Below are positions 1 to 5,305 of a stretch of 5,305 nucleotides of DNA, one piece after another. Position 1 is the stretch's first letter, and each line of letters opens with the position of its first letter. The position numbers and the translations under genes are program-made. The DNA is from an uncultured Gemmataceae bacterium (GTDB lineage: Bacteria > Planctomycetota > Planctomycetia > Gemmatales > Gemmataceae), in assembly GCA_937922175.1 (NCBI GenBank), contig CAKZUU010000463.1:1-5305 (forward strand), given 5' to 3'. Under the pieces are notes generated by a model, which saw only the letters and a list, made by a program, of their open reading frames with translations, was not told the origin of the DNA and ran no database searches.

Positions 1-703
1 GTTGTTTGTCGTTGTCGTGATCTTTGAGGTGAAGTCCGAAGTTTCTGGCCCCGATTTTCCGGATCTCTTCGACCGGGTCAAGTTTCTTGCCCAATTGGGC
101 ACCTCGGATGAGGTGCCCCGTATCCAAACACGTTCCAATCAAAGGGTGGCGGTCCTTGATGGCGGGCAAAATAACTTCTGACCCATACCATCGGTGCCAT
201 TTTCCACCGCCGGTCGGGCCATGGGGGTGAATCGCCACAGCGATTTTGTACTCCTCACACAGCTTATCCAAACTGTCCAAACTATCCGGGTCCGGGTCAG
301 CGCTGATCGCTTGTATTCCTAAATGTTGGGCAAACTCGAACATCGCACGATTGGCAGCGTGGTCCTTGCTGAAGGGGTGCACGCCGAAGGCAACCGGCCG
401 AATCCCGTGCTCCTCAGCCCGGCGCCGAAAGGAGGCAATTTGTTCGGGCGTGCTCCTCGGGTCGATGTGTTTGGAGTAAAACTCGGCGTGGCGGATGCCC
501 AATTCCTGAATGCGTTTCAGCGTTTGGTCGGTGTTGAATTGCCGAAACGTGTAACTCTGAATCGCTAGAGTGAAGCCTCCAAACTCCTGGGTTGTATCGT
601 TCGGCTTCTCCGCGGCGCTCGACAAGGGAACGATCCGTCCAGCCATCAGGGTCGCAGCCGAAGCCAGAAACCGCCGACGAGAAATATCGATCATGCCTGC
701 CAT
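1..703 (-). CDS. Tat-exported sugar phosphate isomerase/epimerase-like TIM-barrel protein (3' end missing)
   Basis: The frame is open from 703 to the window edge and gives 234 residues without a stop. The N-terminus is a twin-arginine signal: SRRRFLAS at residues 8-15, then a hydrophobic stretch (about 13-30) ending in LSSAA, so export across the inner membrane is likely. The rest resembles the xylose-isomerase-like TIM-barrel superfamily (IolE, hydroxypyruvate isomerase, tagatose epimerase): AIQSYTFR at 47-54, GIRHAEFY at 69-76, HPHGP at 159-163, LDTGH at 193-197 and HLKDHDN at 225-231. The Asp and His of LDTGH and the later His are typical divalent-metal ligands of this superfamily. Usual length is about 270-310 residues, so the last strands and the final acidic ligand lie outside the window. 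ATG 703 is chosen because GAGGG (710-714) sits 6 nt upstream; ATG 694 is a possible alternative. Planctomycetes carry many such exported proteins. The substrate cannot be told from sequence. Confidence 0.9.
   Translation of the reverse strand, partial: MAGMIDISRRRFLASAATLMAGRIVPLSSAAEKPNDTTQEFGGFTLAIQSYTFRQFNTDQTLKRIQELGIRHAEFYSKHIDPRSTPEQIASFRRRAEEHGIRPVAFGVHPFSKDHAANRAMFEFAQHLGIQAISADPDPDSLDSLDKLCEEYKIAVAIHPHGPTGGGKWHRWYGSEVILPAIKDRHPLIGTCLDTGHLIRGAQLGKKLDPVEEIRKIGARNFGLHLKDHDNDKQ
97..118. repeat. Perfect 9-bp hairpin inside the isomerase gene
   Basis: GGGCACCTC (97-105) and GAGGTGCCC (110-118) are perfect complements around a 4-nt loop. The left arm overlaps a perfect 12-bp palindrome, GCCCAATTGGGC (89-100), so two structures could compete. 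It encodes residues 196-203, just after the LDTG metal-binding text. Confidence 0.6.
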
Positions 704-709
704 GTTGGA

Positions 710-714
710 CCCTC
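710..714 (-). promoter_or_regulatory. Ribosome binding site of the Tat isomerase gene
   Basis: GAGGG on the minus strand lies 6 nt before ATG 703. It favours that start over the in-frame ATG at 694, which has no comparable site. No convincing -10/-35 pair was found in the 143-bp gap (704-846) before this gene. Confidence 0.6.
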
Positions 715-842
715 GGCAACGAGAACCGCCGTTCGGGGAATTGTGGCATCAAAAGACCGAAATGGCCAGACGATCTGGTTCGGTCGTTGCCACCATTGTC
801 AGGCAAAAGCGGGGGAGTTGCAGTGATGATTGAAACAGACAC

Positions 843-880
843 CCTCTCAGTTCGAGTGTCGCACTCGAAGTACAGAGAGG
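843..880 (-). terminator. Two-tier hairpin over the stop codon of the anti-sigma gene, possible terminator
   Basis: The inner arms 851-858 and 862-869 (TTCGAGTG / CACTCGAA) are perfect complements around a 3-nt loop. The outer arms 843-848 and 875-880 (CCTCTC / GAGAGG) are also perfect, separated from the inner stem by a small internal loop. The TGA stop of the upstream gene (847-849) lies inside the structure. On the minus strand the structure is followed by TGTCTGTTTC, which is only weakly U-rich. It could be an inefficient intrinsic terminator, an RNA-stabilising 3' end, or an attenuator before the isomerase gene. Confidence 0.4.
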
Positions 881-2118
881 ATCGACCCGGGGGCTGGTTC
901 TCCGCGAGCTGCGAGGAATTCGCGGATCTCCTTGGATTGGGCGGGATTAGGCCGAACAGGGTTGACACTGATCGTGAGAACGTGCGAGCCAACCTTCCCT
1001 CTCCCACCGTTACGATCCAGCGCACGGGCCAATTCCTGGATTGTCGAGTTGCTGAGAGATTGCTTCGGATCCACTTGCGCGGGCTGCGCCACGAGCGATT
1101 TGGCATCGACACCCAGCAAATTGGCCAACGTCCGCACATCGGCCGAGGACATCGGCATGGGCACGACGTAATTCAGCAAAGGGCGGCCGGCTTGATTTGC
1201 ACGAGCCCCCAACGACGAAATGAAATCACCGATTTGTTCGGATGAATTCCATTCAGTGACTAACAGATAATCCGTCTTTCGTTTCGCTTGATATCGGAGT
1301 CTAGCCACGCCATCGATGACAACAACCCTGCGCTGCTCCTCAAAGGCTCGAGTCAGCAAGCCCAGGACAGGGTTCGTGTCGGGACAGAATAGGTCGATAT
1401 GAACCGCCAACTGCCCTCGGATTGCATCCATCAATTGCGTACGTGCGGTGGCCCCGTGCAGGTCGGCCGCTGTCAGGATGGGCGGCAGTTTCGGCATTTC
1501 GACTTTCGAAAGTCGCAGCAAGTTATTGTACGGAGCCGCCAGCGCCTCGGCCGCTTCCCCTTCCGACAGTTGAGGGACGGGAAGCGAATCGGGGATGACC
1601 GGCAGATTTTCAAGAGATTTTGACTCGGGTTCCAATTTGACGACGGGTGCGGAGGGTTCCTCCTGCGTCGACTTGATTTCCGGTGGGAGAGCCCGGTTTT
1701 CCGGGGTCGTAGTTGGTTCTGGCTCGTGGTGAGGTCTCACCTTCGCGACACTACTACCTCTCGAATCGACGCTTCGATAGCTCATCAATTCGCGACTAAC
1801 CAAAGCTAGTCCGACGATCACGACAAGAGCGGCGGCGACACTGAGCCAAGCCCCGACTCGCTGATTCGGCCGAACGGGTTTGGGCAGTTCAATAATGCGA
1901 TGCTGGGCGATTTGTTGCATCACGTCGTTCACCAAGCTCGCGGGGGCTAATTGCCGCGGTAGCCGGCGCATTCGTCTTCGGTCGGCTCGCAGCTTCATGT
2001 ACAACGCGCGAGCTTCCGGCAAATCTGCCAAAAGCACTCGGAGTTCGGTCCGCTGCTCGTCCGTCAGGGCGCGGTCCAGTGCATCGCAGATCAGGGCTCG
2101 TTGGTACTCGTTCAGCAT
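847..2118 (-). CDS. Probable membrane anti-sigma factor, single-pass, with large extracytoplasmic domain
   Basis: This is a 423-residue protein. Residues 1-75 form a charged, predicted helical cytoplasmic region (DALDRALTDEQRTELRVLL at 12-30, LPEARALY at 33-40) of the kind seen at the front of planctomycete anti-sigma factors. One hydrophobic segment at about 88-108 is the predicted transmembrane helix. A Pro/Glu-rich linker follows (about 129-184), then a C-terminal domain (185-423) predicted to lie outside the inner membrane, which I do not recognise. The classic zinc anti-sigma signature (H-x3-C-x2-C) is absent: the only cysteines are C11 and C245. The call therefore rests mainly on position, 9 bp after an ECF sigma gene, plus topology. 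AGGGG, overlapping the sigma stop codon, sits 6 nt before ATG 2118 and implies coupled translation. The expected role is to bind the sigma factor at the membrane and release it on an envelope signal. It could instead be another sigma-linked membrane protein. Confidence 0.75.
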   Translation of the reverse strand: MLNEYQRALICDALDRALTDEQRTELRVLLADLPEARALYMKLRADRRRMRRLPRQLAPASLVNDVMQQIAQHRIIELPKPVRPNQRVGAWLSVAAALVVIVGLALVSRELMSYRSVDSRGSSVAKVRPHHEPEPTTTPENRALPPEIKSTQEEPSAPVVKLEPESKSLENLPVIPDSLPVPQLSEGEAAEALAAPYNNLLRLSKVEMPKLPPILTAADLHGATARTQLMDAIRGQLAVHIDLFCPDTNPVLGLLTRAFEEQRRVVVIDGVARLRYQAKRKTDYLLVTEWNSSEQIGDFISSLGARANQAGRPLLNYVVPMPMSSADVRTLANLLGVDAKSLVAQPAQVDPKQSLSNSTIQELARALDRNGGRGKVGSHVLTISVNPVRPNPAQSKEIREFLAARGEPAPGSILSVLRVRHSN

Positions 2119-2124
2119 GGCCTG

Positions 2125-2129
2125 CCCCT
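2125..2129 (-). promoter_or_regulatory. Ribosome binding site of the anti-sigma gene, overlapping the sigma stop codon
   Basis: On the minus strand the sigma stop TAG runs straight into GGG, giving AGGGG, 6 nt before ATG 2118. Because the site shares bases with the stop codon, ribosomes finishing the sigma gene can restart on the anti-sigma gene. This would keep the two proteins at matched levels. Confidence 0.65.
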
Positions 2130-2757
2130 ACCCTTTCTTTTCCTGCTCGAATCGTTCGAGCAGCTCTCTCAGCTCCAATCGCGCACGGTGCAACCGACTG
2201 CGAACGGTGCCGATCGGAACTTTCATGATTTCGGCGATCTCCTCATAACGCAAATCATCGATGTCCTTCAAGACGATGACGGCTCGGTGTTCCATTGACA
2301 ACCGATTCAACGCCCACCGAAGTTGCGCTTCGCTTTCGGCCCGCTCCAGAGCCGACCCCGGTTGGCTATCACGCGACTCGTCCACTGGGTGGAACGTCGT
2401 CACCGACCCTATCGCGGAATCCAGGCTGATGGTGGCTCGTTTCTTTCGCCGAAGGCTGATCGCCGCATTCATCGCAATGCGATACAGCCAGGTGAAGAAC
2501 TGTGCGTCGCCCTTATACGACGCGAGGGACTGGTAGGCGCTGACAAACGACTCTTGCGTGACGTCCTGCGCATCTTCCAGGTTGTCCAATACCCTGTAGA
2601 CTGCATTGAACAGCCGATCCTGGTATCGGCCGACCAATATGCCGAAGGCTCCCTGATTCCCCGCCAAGCTTTCGGCAATCAAGCGCCCATCGTCCCAAGA
2701 TTCCACGCCTGATCCGGGTTTATGACGCGAGCTAGTCACTAAAAGTTCCAGTGCCAT
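2128..2757 (-). CDS. ECF-family RNA polymerase sigma factor (RpoE/SigW-like)
   Basis: This 209-residue protein is of normal ECF length. Region 2 spans about residues 38-107: AFGILVGRYQDRLFNAVYR, the core-binding and -10 recognition part with DAQDVTQESFVSAYQSL at 62-78, then FFTWLYRIAMNAAISLRRKK. A variable linker (108-140) follows. Region 4 (about 145-200) carries the helix-turn-helix: LRYEEIAEIMKVPIGTVRSRLHRAR, starting at about 169, which reads the -35 element. There is no sigma-3 domain, as expected for ECF factors. ATG 2757 is preferred; a TTG lies directly before it and an in-frame TAA at 2764-2766 closes the frame further upstream. No Shine-Dalgarno sequence precedes the start, and a promoter-like pair lies so close that the message may be leaderless. 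The gene is followed 9 bp later by its probable anti-sigma partner and is divergent from uvrA. The regulon is unknown. Confidence 0.95.
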   Translation of the reverse strand: MALELLVTSSRHKPGSGVESWDDGRLIAESLAGNQGAFGILVGRYQDRLFNAVYRVLDNLEDAQDVTQESFVSAYQSLASYKGDAQFFTWLYRIAMNAAISLRRKKRATISLDSAIGSVTTFHPVDESRDSQPGSALERAESEAQLRWALNRLSMEHRAVIVLKDIDDLRYEEIAEIMKVPIGTVRSRLHRARLELRELLERFEQEKKG

Positions 2758-2765
2758 CAAAATTT

Positions 2766-2794
2766 ATGATGCTGGACTCGCTGACCAAAGTCAA
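2766..2794 (-). promoter_or_regulatory. Putative housekeeping-type promoter of the sigma/anti-sigma operon
   Basis: On the minus strand TTGACT (2789-2794) matches the -35 consensus at 5 of 6 positions. Exactly 17 nt later comes CATCAT (2766-2771), 4 of 6 to the -10 consensus. Transcription would begin near 2757-2760, at the start codon itself. This fits the missing ribosome binding site but is not proof. No clear ECF-type promoter (GGAAC plus a suitable -10) was found at proper spacing for self-activation. Confidence 0.4.
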
Positions 2795-2873
2795 ATCCGA
2801 ACGTTTTGTGACTGATCCATTTCCGCACACTCCGTCAGATCAAGATCAGTGGCAGGATATCTTCCCTCGCTTC

Positions 2874-2922
2874 CCGACCTTTCGTTCCGGCAGCCGCAAT
2901 GTCTACCGACCTTGCGAATTCC
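2874..2922. repeat. Direct repeat CCGACCTTKCG in the sigma-uvrA control region
   Basis: CCGACCTTTCG at 2874-2884 and CCGACCTTGCG at 2906-2916 differ at one base. Each is followed within a few bases by TTCC (2885-2888 and 2919-2922). The copies start 32 bp apart, about three DNA helical turns, so a protein could contact both from one face. The binding protein is unknown. Confidence 0.45.
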
Positions 2923-2962
2923 ATTCCGAGTTTAGCCGACGGCGACCGCTAGCGAACGCAAG

Positions 2963-2968
2963 TATACT
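2963..2968 (+). promoter_or_regulatory. Possible -10 box for uvrA
   Basis: TATACT matches the -10 consensus TATAAT at 5 of 6 positions and would give a leader of roughly 35 nt before ATG 3011. No good -35 hexamer is present 16-18 nt upstream, so the promoter would be weak or dependent on an activator or another sigma factor. Confidence 0.35.
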
Positions 2969-2999
2969 AATGATTTTGGACCGCCTTCCGATGGCTCGC

Positions 3000-3004
3000 A
3001 GAGG
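3000..3004 (+). promoter_or_regulatory. Ribosome binding site of uvrA
   Basis: AGAGG lies 6 nt before ATG 3011. It decides the start, because the nearby ATGs at 2970 and 2991 are out of frame with uvrA. Confidence 0.6.
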
Positions 3005-3010
3005 CTGTTC

Positions 3011-5305
3011 ATGGATCAGTTTGGCTCAGCTGTGATCATCCGGGGAGCTCGAGAGCATAACCTCCGTAACGTCAACGTGGAGCTGCCGAAAAACTCTTTG
3101 GTCGTGCTGACCGGGGTGAGCGGCTCGGGGAAAAGCTCGTTGGCTTTCGACACGCTGTACGCCGAGGGGCAACGGCGGTATGTCGAATCCCTTTCGAGCT
3201 ACGCCCGCCAATTCCTCGGTCAATTGCCCAAGCCCGACGTGGACTATCTTGGGGGCCTGTCACCGGCAATCAGCATCCAACAAAAATCGGCGATCCGCAA
3301 TCCGCGTTCCACTGTGGGAACGGTAACAGAAATCCATGATTTCCTTCGCGTTCTTTATGCCCGGGTCGGCCAAGGTCACTGTCCCGACTGTGACCGTCCC
3401 ATCACGGCTCAGAGCCGCGAACAGATCGTCGACCGTGTCCTCGCCTTTCCCGAGAACACCCGCTTGCTGATCCTTGCTCCCGTCGTTCGGTCGCAGAAGG
3501 GAGAATTCAAGGATTTCTTCGCTGCGATGTTGAAACGCGGATATGTCCGGGCTCGAATTGACGGTCGAATTGTCCATTTAACGGAGGACCATCGGCTCGA
3601 TCAGCGAATCAAACATGACATCGACGTGGTCATCGACCGACTGACGGTGTCTGCTAGACAGCGGAACCGCGTCGCCGAGGCCGTCGAGCAGGCTCTCGAA
3701 CTCGCGAGCGACTCTGTCATCTTGGCGGTCGAAAGCCGTCGAGGCCGTGAAGAATCCGACGACGCCACCCGCTACGAGGATGTGCTTCTGTCGGCCCGCT
3801 ATGCTTGTCTGCATTGTCAAAAGAGCTTCGATCCCCCCTCTCCGCAATTGTTCAGTTTCAACAGCCCGCTGGGGATGTGTCGAGACTGCGAAGGTCTTGG
3901 CACTTTGTACACGTTCGACCCCGAATTGCTCGTACCGGACGGACAGTTAAGCCTCGACGGTGGGGCAATTCCTCTCATCGGAGCCGTTCGCAGCATGGGG
4001 CGGTGGCGGAGGCATATTTACGAGGGGGTCGCCCGTGAATTCGGCATCGACCTGAAGCAGCCTTGGAACGAGATGTCTGAAGAACACCGGCGAATCCTGC
4101 TTTATGGCTCCGGAGACCGGATGATTACCTTTGAATGGAAGCAACGTGGAGGAGGGGTGTGGCGTCATGGTGGCAAATGGGAGGGGATCGTACCGCAACT
4201 GCTCACTTCTTTCAAAAAGACACTGGCCGGTCCCCGGAAACTACAATTAGAACGGTACATGCGAGTTCTGGTTTGTCCGACCTGCCACGGACAGCGATTG
4301 AATCCTCAAGCGCGAAGTGTCCGAGTCGCTGGCTGGACCTTGACCGAGATGGAGAGCGCCTCGATTCAGACACTGGTTGAGCGCTTTGCTCCTGGGGGAC
4401 CCCTCGAACAGAGCCTGACCGAGATTCAGCGTCGGATTGCCGCGGAACTTTTGAAAGAGATTCGCTCCCGCTTACAATTTCTTCTGGACGTCGGTCTGCA
4501 CTACCTCACTTTGGACCGCCCTGCCCCGACTCTCTCCGGCGGCGAGGCGCAGAGGATTCGCTTGGCCGGACAGATTGGTTCCGGGCTGGTGGGAGTTCTC
4601 TACATTCTCGACGAACCCAGCATCGGTCTGCACCCTCGCGATAACGATCGTTTGTTGAAAAGTCTGCTGCGACTGCGCGACATGGGGAACACAGTCGTGG
4701 TCGTTGAACACGACGAAGATACCATTCGCGCGGCCGATTTCATTGTCGATTTCGGTCCCGGTCCGGGAATTCGCGGCGGCGAAGTCGTGGCGGCCGGCTC
4801 CCTCGACGACGTCATCCGAACCCCCCGCAGCCTCACGGGACAATATCTTGCCGGAACTCGGCGCATCCCCCTGCCGGAGCGACGACGCCCGGGGAATGGT
4901 CAGTCCCTCCGAATCGTGGGCGCCCGGCACCACAACCTCAAGAACATCGACGTGGAAATTCCGTTAGGGCGCTTCGTCTGCGTGACCGGGGTCAGTGGAT
5001 CGGGCAAAAGTTCGCTGATCAACGATATACTTCTGGACGGTGTTCGCCGAGCACTCGGTTCGTCCGATGAACTGCCGGAGGAAGTGGACGATGCCGAGGA
5101 GGAATGCCTCCCGACGCTTGCAGCCGCCGATGCCGATTATGACCGGATCGAGGGGATTCAGCACGTTGACAAAGTGATCGCCATTGATCAATCGCCGATC
5201 GGTCGCACTCCGCGTTCCAATCCCGCGACCTACATCAAGGTGTTTGGCGAGATTCGTTCGTTGTACGCTCAGGTGGCTGATTCCAAAGTCCGTGGCTACA
5301 CCCCG
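3011..5305 (+). CDS. uvrA: UvrA, excinuclease ABC subunit A (3' end missing)
   Basis: 765 codons are present without a stop; UvrA is usually about 940-1000 residues, so roughly a fifth is missing. UvrA is the cytoplasmic dimeric ATPase that finds bulky DNA damage and loads UvrB in nucleotide excision repair. Motifs in order: RGAREHNLRNV near the start; Walker A GVSGSGKSS at 35-43; CxxC at 124-127; a zinc finger with C266, C269, C290 and C293, spaced as in E. coli; CPTC at 422-425, which may pair with C124/C127 for a second zinc site; ABC signature LSGGEAQR at 508-515; Walker B ending in LDEP at 533-536; H-loop His567; and the second-half Walker A GVSGSGKSS at 660-668. The text DQSPIGRTPRSNPATY is a UvrA hallmark. 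The window ends at GYTP, just before the expected GRFSFN and the C-terminal zinc finger. All key residues seen are intact. An acidic run at 686-698 is a local oddity. Confidence 0.99.
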   Translation, partial: MDQFGSAVIIRGAREHNLRNVNVELPKNSLVVLTGVSGSGKSSLAFDTLYAEGQRRYVESLSSYARQFLGQLPKPDVDYLGGLSPAISIQQKSAIRNPRSTVGTVTEIHDFLRVLYARVGQGHCPDCDRPITAQSREQIVDRVLAFPENTRLLILAPVVRSQKGEFKDFFAAMLKRGYVRARIDGRIVHLTEDHRLDQRIKHDIDVVIDRLTVSARQRNRVAEAVEQALELASDSVILAVESRRGREESDDATRYEDVLLSARYACLHCQKSFDPPSPQLFSFNSPLGMCRDCEGLGTLYTFDPELLVPDGQLSLDGGAIPLIGAVRSMGRWRRHIYEGVAREFGIDLKQPWNEMSEEHRRILLYGSGDRMITFEWKQRGGGVWRHGGKWEGIVPQLLTSFKKTLAGPRKLQLERYMRVLVCPTCHGQRLNPQARSVRVAGWTLTEMESASIQTLVERFAPGGPLEQSLTEIQRRIAAELLKEIRSRLQFLLDVGLHYLTLDRPAPTLSGGEAQRIRLAGQIGSGLVGVLYILDEPSIGLHPRDNDRLLKSLLRLRDMGNTVVVVEHDEDTIRAADFIVDFGPGPGIRGGEVVAAGSLDDVIRTPRSLTGQYLAGTRRIPLPERRRPGNGQSLRIVGARHHNLKNIDVEIPLGRFVCVTGVSGSGKSSLINDILLDGVRRALGSSDELPEEVDDAEEECLPTLAAADADYDRIEGIQHVDKVIAIDQSPIGRTPRSNPATYIKVFGEIRSLYAQVADSKVRGYTP

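Larger units (their letters stand above)
2758..3010. other. Divergent control region between the ECF sigma gene and uvrA
   Basis: This 253-bp stretch has no credible gene. It holds a putative minus-strand promoter for sigma (2766-2794) and a -10-like box for uvrA (2963-2968). It also holds two copies of a CCGACCTTKCG motif (2874-2884, 2906-2916), two copies of ACTGATC in opposite orientation (2811-2817, 2844-2850) and a tandem AGATCA pair (2837-2848). These suggest protein binding sites, but none matches an operator I can name. Confidence 0.55.
2811..3020. repeat. Ten-base inverted repeat reaching the uvrA start codon
   Basis: ACTGATCCAT at 2811-2820 is the exact reverse complement of ATGGATCAGT at 3011-3020, whose first three bases are the uvrA start codon. 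A third, shorter copy, GATCAGT, is at 2844-2850. The function, if any, is unknown. Confidence 0.4.

Noticed and set aside
787..806. TTGCC ... GGCAA inverted repeat in the gap before the isomerase as a terminator or operator.
   Set aside because: The arms are only 5 bp around a 10-nt loop with no U-tract; this is expected by chance.
414..1139. Long open frame (241 codons) on the minus strand crossing the isomerase, the gap and the anti-sigma gene.
   Set aside because: It overlaps two well-supported genes in another frame, has low-complexity Arg/Ser/Pro composition and no recognisable motif; it is a shadow frame.
592..1245. Plus-strand open frame of 217 codons opposite the isomerase and anti-sigma genes.
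   Set aside because: It is antisense to both genes, Arg-rich, without domain signature or ribosome binding site; it reflects the codon bias of the opposite strand.
2799..2809. CGAACGTTTTG in front of uvrA as a LexA (SOS) box.
   Set aside because: The half-sites run into each other without the 4-nt spacer of the Gram-positive box, and there is no CTG-N10-CAG of the E. coli type at this place.
2758..2820. In-frame ATG at 2820 (minus) as an earlier start of the sigma factor.
   Set aside because: In-frame stops at 2791-2793 (TGA) and 2764-2766 (TAA) separate it from the sigma frame.
2863..2888. GGAAC on the minus strand (2884-2888 region) as the -35 of an autoregulated ECF promoter.
   Set aside because: No matching -10 element lies 15-18 nt downstream; the nearest AT-rich candidate is too far away.
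4472..4933. Minus-strand open frame of 153 codons opposite uvrA, and similar antisense frames between 3026 and 5191.
   Set aside because: They lie entirely opposite uvrA, which has intact family motifs throughout, and show no motifs of their own.

Overview
The window reads as ordinary chromosomal DNA of a moderately GC-rich bacterium. I infer a planctomycete (Pirellula/Gemmata-like), with moderate confidence. The reasons are a Tat-exported sugar isomerase/epimerase-like protein (very common in that phylum), an ECF sigma factor paired with a membrane protein that lacks the classic zinc anti-sigma motif and has a Pro/Glu-rich linker, and the general codon and amino-acid style. No mobile element, CRISPR array, rRNA or tRNA was seen.

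Layout: bases 1-703 (minus) hold the N-terminal 234 residues of a Tat-signal TIM-barrel sugar isomerase/epimerase-like protein, cut by the window edge. Bases 704-846 are a short intergenic gap. Bases 847-2118 (minus) encode a 423-residue single-pass membrane protein, the probable anti-sigma factor. Bases 2128-2757 (minus) encode an ECF sigma factor just upstream of it, 9 bp away and probably translationally coupled. Bases 2758-3010 are a 253-bp divergent control region. From 3011 to the window end (plus) runs uvrA, the damage-recognition ATPase of nucleotide excision repair, with 765 residues present and the C-terminus missing.

How the parts fit: the sigma and anti-sigma genes form a two-gene envelope-to-transcription signalling unit. 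In the usual logic the membrane protein holds the sigma factor until an extracytoplasmic signal releases it. The isomerase lies downstream on the same strand behind a hairpin and a 143-bp gap, so it may be a separate unit or a read-through gene. uvrA is transcribed away from the sigma gene, and the two share a control region that contains repeated motifs. That raises, but does not prove, common control.

The window holds no clear new system. The best leads are a putative leaderless promoter on the sigma gene, the unassigned extracytoplasmic domain of the anti-sigma protein, the repeats in the divergent region, and two strong hairpins on the minus-strand genes.
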